Shown in pieces: positions 8,036-15,133 of a DNA stretch of 64,000 nucleotides. Where the stretch lies: assembly GCF_014779715.1 (NCBI RefSeq), contig NZ_JACXYU010000004.1, forward strand, positions 248,001 through 312,000. The letters run 5' to 3'. This DNA is from Streptomyces chumphonensis (GTDB lineage: Bacteria > Actinomycetota > Actinomycetes > Streptomycetales > Streptomycetaceae). The notes under the pieces were generated by a model. The model saw only the letters and a list, made by a program, of their open reading frames with translations, was not told where the DNA came from and ran no database searches. A program made the position numbers and the translations under genes. The first letter of the stretch is position 1. Each line of letters begins with the position of its first letter.

Positions 8036-10426
8036 ATGGCGGGGCAACTTCCCCCACTTCACAACCATCATCAGATGGCCGCGGACGCCGTGCTCACCTC
8101 CGGCAACCGCAGCCTGGTGCTGGTGATCGCCGTCATCGCCGCAGCCGCCCTCGTCGTCGCCGTGGTGCTGCTGCGCCAGGTGCTCGCCGCCGGTGAGGGC
8201 ACGGACGGTATGAAGAAGATCGCCGCCGCGGTACAGGAGGGCGCGAACGCGTATCTCGCCCGGCAGCTGCGCACGCTCGGCGTATTCGCCGTGGTCGTGT
8301 TCTTCCTGCTCATGCTGTTGCCCGCGGACGACATGAATCAGCGCGTCGGCCGTTCGCTGTTCTTCCTGGTCGGTGCGTTCTTCTCGGCGGCCACCGGGTA
8401 TATCGGCATGTGGCTCGCGGTCCGGAGCAACGTCCGGGTCGCGGCGGCGGCCCGGGAGGCGAGTTCGGGCGCCGGTGGTCCGGAAAAGGATCTCGTCACC
8501 GTTTCGCACAACGCGATGAAGATCGCGTTCCGCACCGGTGGCGTCGTCGGCATGTTCACCGTCGGCCTGGGCCTGCTCGGCGCGTCCTGCGTGGTGCTCG
8601 TCTACACCGCCGACGCGCCCAAGGTGCTGGAGGGCTTCGGCCTGGGCGCCGCTCTGATCGCGATGTTCATGCGGGTCGGCGGCGGCATCTTCACCAAGGC
8701 CGCCGACGTCGGCGCCGACCTCGTGGGCAAGGTCGAGCAGGGCATCCCCGAGGACGACCCGCGCAACGCCGCCACCATCGCGGACAACGTGGGCGACAAC
8801 GTCGGCGACTGCGCGGGTATGGCGGCCGACCTGTTCGAGTCCTACGCCGTCGTGCTCGTCGCCAGCCTCATCCTGGGCACGGTCGCCTTCGGCGACGCGG
8901 GGCTCGCCTTCCCGCTGCTCGTCCCGGCCATCGGTGTCATCACCGCGATGATCGGTGTCTTCGTCGTCGCTCCCCGGCGCACGGACCGCAGCGGCATGAC
9001 GGCCATCAACCGCGGCTTCTTCATCTCGGCCGTCATCTCCCTGGCGCTCGTCGCCGCCGCGGCCTACGCCTACCTGCCGGCGACCTTCGCGGAGCTCGAC
9101 AACGTCGGGGACAGCGAGATCGCGGCCCACAGCGGTGACCCGCGGCTCATCGCGCTCGTCGCGGTGGCCATCGGCATCGTGCTGGCCGCGCTCATCCAGC
9201 AGCTCACCGGGTACTTCACCGAGACCACCCGCAAGCCGGTCAAGGACGTCGGCCGCTCGTCGCTGACGGGTCCGGCCACCGTCGTGCTCTCCGGCATCTC
9301 CCTCGGCCTGGAGTCGGCCGTCTACACGGCGCTGCTCATCGGTCTCAGCGTGTACGGCGCGTTCCTCCTGGGCGGTGCGTCGATCATGCTCGCGCTGTTC
9401 GCGGTGGCGCTCGCGGGGACCGGCCTGCTGACCACGGTCGGCGTCATCGTGGCCATGGACACCTTCGGCCCGGTGTCCGACAACGCCCAGGGCATCGCCG
9501 AGATGTCCGGTGACGTGGAGGGTCCGGGGGCCCAGGTCCTCACCGACCTGGACGCCGTCGGCAACACCACGAAGGCCATCACCAAGGGCATCGCCATCGC
9601 CACGGCCGTGCTGGCGGCGGCGGCCCTCTTCGGCTCCTACCGGGAGGCCTTCGAGACGGAGGCGGCCAAGGTGGGCGCCGCGGCCGACGAACTGGGGCTC
9701 AGCCTGGACATCGCACAGCCGAACAACCTCGTGGGCCTGATCCTCGGCGCCTCCGTGGTCTTCCTCTTCTCCGGCCTCGCGATCAACGCCGTGTCCCGTT
9801 CGGCGGGCGCGGTGGTCTACGAGGTGCGCCGTCAGTTCCGCGAGCGGCCCGGAATCATGGACTACACGGAGAAGCCGGAGTACGGCCGTGTCGTGGACAT
9901 CTGCACGAAGGACGCCCTGCGCGAGCTGGCCACGCCGGGCCTGCTGGCCGTGATGGCGCCCATCGCCGTGGGCTTCACCCTCGGCGTCGGCGCGCTGGCC
10001 TCGTTCCTGGCCGGGGCGATCGGAACCGGCATCCTCATGGCGGTGTTCCTGGCGAACTCCGGGGGCGCCTGGGACAACGCGAAGAAGCTCGTGGAGGACG
10101 GTCACCACGGCGGCAAGGGCGGTGAGGCGCACGCGGCGACCGTCATCGGCGACACCGTCGGCGACCCGTTCAAGGACACCGCCGGACCGGCGATCAACCC
10201 GCTGCTCAAGGTCATGAACCTGGTGGCGCTGCTGATCGCCCCCGCGATCGTGACGCTCTCCTACGGCGACGACGCGAGCCCCGGCGTGCGGGCCGTGGTC
10301 GCGGTGCTGGCCATGGCCGTCATCGTCGGCTCCGTCTACGTCTCCAAGCGGCGCGGTTCGGTGATGGAGGGCGACGGCGCGGCCGAGCGGCAGGCGTCGG
10401 CGCCCGATCCCGTGACGGCTCCGTGA
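8036..10426 (+). CDS. hppA: Membrane-bound proton-translocating pyrophosphatase (K+-independent type)
   Basis: The 796-residue integral membrane protein hydrolyses pyrophosphate and pumps protons. The family motifs are all present: GGGIFTKAADVGADLVGKVE with DDPRNAATIADNVGDNVGD in the catalytic loop, and NSGGAWDNAKKLVEDG with IGDTVGDPFKDTAGPAINP near the C-terminus. About 16 hydrophobic segments can be seen, as usual. The stretch GNTTKAITKG has Lys where K+-dependent enzymes have Ala, which predicts K+-independence. ATG 8036 is set by the AAGGAGG site. It is a single gene flanked by terminators. Length and motifs are normal for Streptomyces. Confidence 0.96.
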   Translation: MAGQLPPLHNHHQMAADAVLTSGNRSLVLVIAVIAAAALVVAVVLLRQVLAAGEGTDGMKKIAAAVQEGANAYLARQLRTLGVFAVVVFFLLMLLPADDMNQRVGRSLFFLVGAFFSAATGYIGMWLAVRSNVRVAAAAREASSGAGGPEKDLVTVSHNAMKIAFRTGGVVGMFTVGLGLLGASCVVLVYTADAPKVLEGFGLGAALIAMFMRVGGGIFTKAADVGADLVGKVEQGIPEDDPRNAATIADNVGDNVGDCAGMAADLFESYAVVLVASLILGTVAFGDAGLAFPLLVPAIGVITAMIGVFVVAPRRTDRSGMTAINRGFFISAVISLALVAAAAYAYLPATFAELDNVGDSEIAAHSGDPRLIALVAVAIGIVLAALIQQLTGYFTETTRKPVKDVGRSSLTGPATVVLSGISLGLESAVYTALLIGLSVYGAFLLGGASIMLALFAVALAGTGLLTTVGVIVAMDTFGPVSDNAQGIAEMSGDVEGPGAQVLTDLDAVGNTTKAITKGIAIATAVLAAAALFGSYREAFETEAAKVGAAADELGLSLDIAQPNNLVGLILGASVVFLFSGLAINAVSRSAGAVVYEVRRQFRERPGIMDYTEKPEYGRVVDICTKDALRELATPGLLAVMAPIAVGFTLGVGALASFLAGAIGTGILMAVFLANSGGAWDNAKKLVEDGHHGGKGGEAHAATVIGDTVGDPFKDTAGPAINPLLKVMNLVALLIAPAIVTLSYGDDASPGVRAVVAVLAMAVIVGSVYVSKRRGSVMEGDGAAERQASAPDPVTAP

Positions 10427-10446
10427 CGGGCTGACCCCGTGGGCGG

Positions 10447-10481
10447 GGGCGGACGGCGCACCCTGGGCGCGCCGTCCGCCC
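10447..10481 (+). terminator. Terminator of hppA
   Basis: GGGCGGACGGCGC and GCGCCGTCCGCCC form a perfect 13-bp stem with a 9-base loop, 20 bases after the hppA stop. Confidence 0.85.
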
Positions 10482-10624
10482 TCGGCATGCCGGGGCCATG
10501 TCCCGGGGTGAGACAAAATGGCTGCGGTAAGGCCGGAAGCGGATCAACCGTGCCCGCACGCGCCGTCGACGCCGCCGCGACGTGTATCTTCCGGCGCGGT
10601 AGCCATGAAGGGATGGGTCAACCG

Positions 10625-11200
10625 GTGAACAGGAAGCTTGCCTTGGTGCTCAGCACCGGCGCGGTCCTCGCGATGACGATGACCGGCTGCGGTGACGACA
10701 CGGACGCCGAGACCCGCGCGTGGGCGGAGAAGGTCTGCGGCGAGGTGGAGCCGCAGGTGGAGAAGATCCAGAACGCCAACGAGACGATCGCCGAGGCGAG
10801 CGAGGCGGACGCCACCTCCGCCGAGGTCCAGGAGGCGGACTCGGCGGCCTTCCAGCAGCTCTCGGAGGCGTACGGCTCGCTGGCCGACGCCATCGACGAG
10901 GCGGGCGACCCGCCGGTGGACGACGGCGCCGAGCTGCGGGAGAACGCGGTGGGGGAGCTCAACGACATCTCCACCGCCTACGCGGGCCTGAAGAAGCGGA
11001 TCGACGGCCTCGACACCGAGGACCAGTCCGCGTTCGCCGACGGACTGGCGGGGATCGCGGAGGAGCTGCAGCAACTCGGCCGCAGCGGTGACGAGGCGCT
11101 CAACACGCTGCAGTCCGGTGAGCTGGGCCAGGCCATCTCCGAGCAGGAGGGCTGCCAACGGCCCGTGACGGCCTCCCCGGAGGCGTCCGGGGACGCGTAG
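10625..11200 (+). CDS. Small secreted lipoprotein, helical, function unknown
   Basis: GTG at 10625 gives MNRKLALVLSTGAVLAMTMTGCG, a short lipoprotein signal with Cys after MTG. An in-frame ATG at 10613 would add four residues, but GAAGGG sits at a better distance from the GTG. The mature part (about 170 residues) is acidic and predicted all-helical (EKVCGEVEPQVEKIQNANET; FQQLSEAYGSLADAIDEAG; FADGLAGIAEELQQLG). It is probably an outer-surface protein. I do not recognise a characterised family. It stands alone between hppA and the methyltransferase gene. Confidence 0.75.
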   Translation: MNRKLALVLSTGAVLAMTMTGCGDDTDAETRAWAEKVCGEVEPQVEKIQNANETIAEASEADATSAEVQEADSAAFQQLSEAYGSLADAIDEAGDPPVDDGAELRENAVGELNDISTAYAGLKKRIDGLDTEDQSAFADGLAGIAEELQQLGRSGDEALNTLQSGELGQAISEQEGCQRPVTASPEASGDA

Positions 11201-11312
11201 CGGGCCGCCGGTGCCGGTCGGTCGGCCGGGTGCCGCGGCGTCAGACGCCCGTGAGCCGCGCCGTGCTGACGCGGCGGCGCCCGTCGCAGCGCGCAGGCAG
11301 CACAATGGAGCG

Positions 11313-12845
11313 GTGAGTACGCATCCCCTGCCCACCGTCACCGGCGCGACCTCCGACCGCCTGCGCGAGGCGTTCCTGACCGCCGACTTCACTGTGGACG
11401 GCCTGCTGGAGCTCCTCGGCGCCCCGGCCTACGCCGCTCTCGCCCGCAGCGAGACCGTCCCCGCGCTGCGGGCCACGCGCGGCGGGAGCCCGCTGGAGGC
11501 GCTCGTGCGGCTGTTCCTGCTCCAGGAACCCGTCGCGCGGGCCCGAGCGGAGGCGGTGCTGCCGCTGGCGCCCGCCCTGGCCGACGGGTGGCTGACCGGC
11601 GGGGACGGCGATGACGTGCGCGCCTCCGTCGACGTGCGCCCCTACGGCGGCCCGGAGGGGGAGGACTGGTGGATCGTCTCCGACCGGGGGTGCGCGGTCG
11701 GCGGCGCCAGCGGTATCGGCCACCGGGACGCGGACGTGGTGCTGGGGGTCGGCGGTGCGTCGACGACGCTGGCCGGGATCACGGTCCGCACCCCCGTGCG
11801 CCGGGCCCTGGACCTCGGGACCGGCTCCGGCATCCAGGCGCTGCACGCGGCCCGCCACGCCGCGCACGTGACGGCGACGGACGTGAACCCCCGCGCGCTG
11901 CGCTGCGCCGCCCTCACGCTGGCGCTCTCCGGGGAGCGGGCGGCGGACTTCCTGGAGGGTTCGCTGTACGCCCCGGTCGAGGGCGCGGAACCGTTCGACC
12001 TGATCGTCTCCAACCCCCCGTTCGTCATCGCGCCGCCGCGCCGGGGGGAGGAGCGGCTGGTGTACCGGGAGGGCGGGCTGGGCGGTGACGACGTCTGCCG
12101 CACCCTCGTCGCGGACGCGGCCGCCCACCTCGCCGAGGGCGGCCACTGCCAGCTGCTGGCCAACTGGCAGCACGTGCGGGGGGAGGACTGGCGGGAGCGG
12201 CTGCGGTCCTGGCTGCCGTCCGGCTGCGACGCGTGGGTGGTGCAGCGCGAGGTGCAGGACGTCGCCCAGTACGCGGAACTGTGGCTGCGCGACGCCGGGG
12301 ACCACCGGCCCGGGCCCGAGGGCGCCGGTGAGTACGCGGCGCGGTACGACGCCTGGCTGGACGAGTTCGAGCGCACCGGCACCGAGGCCGTCGGCTTCGG
12401 CTGGATCACGCTGCGCCACTCGGGGGCGTTCGACCCGGCCGTCACGATCGAGGAGTGGTCGCACCCGGTCGAACAGCCGCTCGGCGACACGGTGGCGGGC
12501 CACTTCGCGCGGCAGGACTTCCTGCGGTCCCACGACGACGCGGCCCTGCTGGCGACGCGGTTCCGGCTCGCCGAGGGGATCGTCCAGGAGCAGATCGGCC
12601 CGCCCGGCGCGGAGGACCCCGAGCACGTGGTGCTGCGGCAGAGCCGTGGCATGCGCCGGGCCTCGCAGGTGGACACGGTGGGCGCGGGGTTCGCCGGGGT
12701 CTGCGACGGCACGCTCCCTGCCGGACGCATCCTGGACGCCATCGCGCAGTTGGTGGGGGAGGAGCGCGCGGTGCTGCGCGACCGCACACCGCAGGCGATC
12801 CGCCTCCTGGTGGAGCAGGGTTTCCTGCTGCCCGCCGGGGACTGA
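11313..12845 (+). CDS. SAM-dependent methyltransferase (HemK/RlmG-like N-methyltransferase fold)
   Basis: GTG at 11313 gives 510 residues. The N-terminal 150 residues are helical and not catalytic. The central domain has a clear class I SAM-binding motif (ALDLGTGSGIQALHAA, about residue 165), the acidic motif II VTATDVNPRAL, and motif IV VSNPPFVI. NPPF/Y is typical of enzymes that methylate amide or ring nitrogens in RNA, DNA or release factors. The C-terminal 200 residues resemble the extension found in actinobacterial homologues. The substrate cannot be read here. Upstream in-frame codons to 11211 lack coding character, so I chose the GTG that begins MSTHPLPTV. Confidence 0.85.
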   Translation: MSTHPLPTVTGATSDRLREAFLTADFTVDGLLELLGAPAYAALARSETVPALRATRGGSPLEALVRLFLLQEPVARARAEAVLPLAPALADGWLTGGDGDDVRASVDVRPYGGPEGEDWWIVSDRGCAVGGASGIGHRDADVVLGVGGASTTLAGITVRTPVRRALDLGTGSGIQALHAARHAAHVTATDVNPRALRCAALTLALSGERAADFLEGSLYAPVEGAEPFDLIVSNPPFVIAPPRRGEERLVYREGGLGGDDVCRTLVADAAAHLAEGGHCQLLANWQHVRGEDWRERLRSWLPSGCDAWVVQREVQDVAQYAELWLRDAGDHRPGPEGAGEYAARYDAWLDEFERTGTEAVGFGWITLRHSGAFDPAVTIEEWSHPVEQPLGDTVAGHFARQDFLRSHDDAALLATRFRLAEGIVQEQIGPPGAEDPEHVVLRQSRGMRRASQVDTVGAGFAGVCDGTLPAGRILDAIAQLVGEERAVLRDRTPQAIRLLVEQGFLLPAGD

Positions 12846-12994
12846 CGGAGCGGACGGGCCGCCGCGGGGGTGGGGAGGTCTCGTGCGGCCCGGGCGGGCG
12901 GAGGTCGGTTGGTCGGACGCCGTTTGTCAGCCGTTCAGCCGTTCGCCTCCGAGGCGTTCCGGCGCGGGCCGCCGCGCGGTGGCACGCTCCCCGC

Positions 12995-13201
12995 ATGGAA
13001 AGTGCACCCGCGGCCTTCGTCGGTCTGGTCTGCGCCCTGTTCGGCGCCGCGCTGTTGCTGTGGACGGTGATACGGACGGGGCAGCGCCGTCCGGTGGTCG
13101 CCCCCACGGAGCACGTCTCCCCGTCCGGGGCGGCGTTGATCGCGGCCGTCTCGGGGCTGGTGCTCACCGGGACGGGCGGCTGGCTGCTGCTCGGCCTGTG
13201 A
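12995..13201 (+). CDS. Small two-helix membrane protein, unknown function
   Basis: ATG 12995 gives 68 residues: MESAPAAFVGLVCALFGAAL, a polar loop of about 25 residues with RTGQRRP, and a second hydrophobic helix ending in TGGWLLLGL. The hairpin topology and codon bias support a real gene, but there is no clear ribosome binding site. I know no function for it. A strong terminator follows. Confidence 0.6.
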   Translation: MESAPAAFVGLVCALFGAALLLWTVIRTGQRRPVVAPTEHVSPSGAALIAAVSGLVLTGTGGWLLLGL

Positions 13202-13222
13202 CGTGTGTGGGGACCGCGACGC

Positions 13223-13263
13223 GCCGGTGGCCCGGCGACCGGGGAGGTCGCCGGGCCACCGGC
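13223..13263. terminator. Bidirectional terminator between convergent genes
   Basis: GCCGGTGGCCCGGCGAC pairs perfectly with GTCGCCGGGCCACCGGC (17 bp, 7-base loop), lying between the stops of two convergent small membrane protein genes. Confidence 0.85.
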
Positions 13264-13287
13264 TTCGGTCACGGTCGCGCCGAGGTG

Positions 13288-13536
13288 TCAGGGGTGCAGC
13301 ACACGGCCCTGGGCGTCGGTGCGGTCGTTGCTGGTGAGGAAGAGGATGCCGTCGATCAGCGCCCAGACGCCGAGGCCGCCGCAGGTGAGCAGCTGCGCGA
13401 TGGCCATGCCGGTGTGGCCGGTGTAGAAGCGGCCGATGCCCAGGCTGCCGAGGAGCAGGGTCAGGATGCCCGCGGTGATCTTGGACTTGTCGGAGTAGGG
13501 CTGGCCGTTGGGGGCCGTGGTGCCGGCGTACGCCAT
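13288..13536 (-). CDS. TM2 domain-containing small membrane protein
   Basis: This 82-residue protein has the TM2 pattern: YSDKSKITAGILTLLLGSLG, then GRFYTGHTGMAIAQLLTCGG, then WALIDGILFLTSNDRTD. These give two membrane helices joined by a short Gly/Arg-Phe-Tyr turn. The start ATG has AGGAGCACC before it. It is a close paralogue of the C-terminal half of the gene at 14215. The function of bacterial TM2 proteins is unknown. Confidence 0.88.
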   Translation of the reverse strand: MAYAGTTAPNGQPYSDKSKITAGILTLLLGSLGIGRFYTGHTGMAIAQLLTCGGLGVWALIDGILFLTSNDRTDAQGRVLHP

Positions 13537-13788
13537 GGGTGGTGCTCCTTCTGAACAGTTTGATCAGGACGCGACAATCCGAGCGCCCACGGCCGCCCGG
13601 GTACACACGAGCCTGAGGCGGCGAAGATCTGGACCCCCTTCGCCCGCGTGTGGTTGTACGAACGGTTGAGTTGTGATCGAACCGTGATCACGTAGAGGGT
13701 GTGAAACGGTCTGGCCCGGCCGAAAACCGACGAAGCGGTTCCGGGGTGTCCGGGGCGGCCGGTGAACCGCACGGCTGCCCCGCCGGGG

Positions 13789-14208
13789 TCAGCCCAGGAG
13801 GTTGCGCAGGACCGTCCACGTGACGGCGACACCCACGATCGCGAGGACGCCCCGGGTGCCGATCGCGGGCCGGTAGCGCCGTCCCCGCAGGCCCTCGACC
13901 AGCCAGCGCCCGCCGAGATAGGCGGCGCCGGGAAGGCCGAGGGTGAGCAGGACGGCGTTGTCGGCGAACGCGGCGGCCACGTCGCCGTGCATGAGGTCGT
14001 ACGCCATCCGGGTGCCGCCGCAGGCCGGGCAGTCCAGGCCCGTCACCCAGTTGAACGCGCAGCGCGGCAGCAGCTGCCCCGCCTCGTGGGGATTGGTGCC
14101 CCACAGGTACGCCGCACCCGCGCCGCCGGCCGCCAGAGCGGCCAGCGGCGCCACGGCCGGGTGGATCCGGCGGGTGCGCGGTTCCGGGAGTCCGGTACGC
14201 GTGAGCAC
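13789..14208 (-). CDS. DUF2752 membrane protein with CPACGGTR motif
   Basis: The 139-residue protein carries the DUF2752 signature: CAFNWVTGLDCPACGGTRM, two cysteines around a short turn, with a preceding WGTNPHEAGQLLPRC. It has about three hydrophobic helices. GTG 14208 lies 6 bases after the stop of the upstream TM2 gene, so the two are probably cotranscribed. The role is unknown; the conserved Cys/Arg motif suggests metal or redox chemistry, but that is a guess. Confidence 0.85.
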   Translation of the reverse strand: MLTRTGLPEPRTRRIHPAVAPLAALAAGGAGAAYLWGTNPHEAGQLLPRCAFNWVTGLDCPACGGTRMAYDLMHGDVAAAFADNAVLLTLGLPGAAYLGGRWLVEGLRGRRYRPAIGTRGVLAIVGVAVTWTVLRNLLG

Positions 14209-14214
14209 GAGCGG

Positions 14215-14625
14215 TCAGCTCCGCAGGATGCGGCCCTGTGCGTCGGTCGCGTCGTTCTTCGTCAGCGTCATGATGCCGTCGATCAGCGCCCAGATGCCGA
14301 GGCCGCCGCAGGTGAGCAGCTGGGCGACGCCGATGCCGACGTGGCCGGTGTAGAAGCGGCCGATGCCGAGGCTGCCGACGAGGAGCGTGAGCAGACCCGC
14401 GGTGATCTTGGACTTGTCGGAGTACGGCCGGCCGTAGGGGTCGTAGCCGTACGGCGCGTTCGGGTCGCCGGTGTACTGGCCGGGGGCGACGCCGCCCGGG
14501 GCGGGCGGGGCCTGCGGGTAGCCGTAACCGGGCTGGCCGGGCTGGCCGGGGTACTGGCCGGGCTGACCCGGCTGCTGGTCGTAGGGGCCTGGCTGGCCGT
14601 AGGGGTTCTGCTGCGGGTCTGACAC
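14215..14625 (-). CDS. TM2 domain protein with Pro/Gly/Gln-rich N-terminus
   Basis: I start this at GTG 14625 (MSDPQQNPYGQPGPYDQQ), preceded by GGGGGACGAAC; upstream in-frame codons are not coding-like. Residues 1-70 are a low-complexity tail of GQPGQ/PYG repeats of the kind seen on many Streptomyces cytoplasmic membrane proteins. The rest is a TM2 domain nearly identical to the 13288 protein (YSDKSKITAGLLTLLVGSLG and GRFYTGHVGIGVAQLLTCGG). It is first in a two-gene operon with the DUF2752 gene. Confidence 0.85.
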   Translation of the reverse strand: MSDPQQNPYGQPGPYDQQPGQPGQYPGQPGQPGYGYPQAPPAPGGVAPGQYTGDPNAPYGYDPYGRPYSDKSKITAGLLTLLVGSLGIGRFYTGHVGIGVAQLLTCGGLGIWALIDGIMTLTKNDATDAQGRILRS

Positions 14626-14627
14626 GT

Positions 14628-15133
14628 TCGTCCCCCGAGTGAGCGTTGTATGAGCAGTGACGCCGCCATACTGCCAGCCGTTGCGGGCCCGCAGGAACGG
14701 GGTTGTCGGCGCAGCGTCCGGGGTCACTCAGGGTGTGGTGTTCACGACAGATCGAGGCGGCTTCCGGGGATCGCCGCCGGGTGGATACCGTGAGAGTCGG
14801 GCACTCTGGGGCGTGTCCGGACGTTTCGGCATGTACGGGCTTGGCTGCGCCCATGGTGCCCGGGCCTCGTCGAACGGCGGTGAGGTGATTAGTCGGGTTA
14901 CCGTTCGAGTGGCGTTGCTGACTTTTCCCGTTTGACAGGAGAGCGGGAGGTACGGTCACACTCCGACCCACCAGCGCGACGGAGCACCATCCCACCGCGC
15001 CGACGTCGGATACGGGGGACGTGCGCCAAGCTCCTCCCCCGTGCACGGCGTCGCGCCGGACGCGGCACCGCACCACCCCGCACCACCCCCGCAGCGCACG
15101 CGCTGACCACCGACCGGAGAGAAGAGCGAGAAG
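14628..15133. other. Intergenic region upstream of topA
   Basis: About 500 bases without a convincing gene; the open frames lack coding bias. A perfect -35-like TTGACA lies at 14932-14937, but no good -10 follows at 17-18 bases. The region probably holds the topA promoter and a leader. I see no terminator. Confidence 0.4.

Noticed and set aside
14657-14935. A 92-residue plus-strand frame upstream of topA
   Set aside because: There is no ribosome binding site, no domain, and weak GC3 bias compared with the neighbouring genes.
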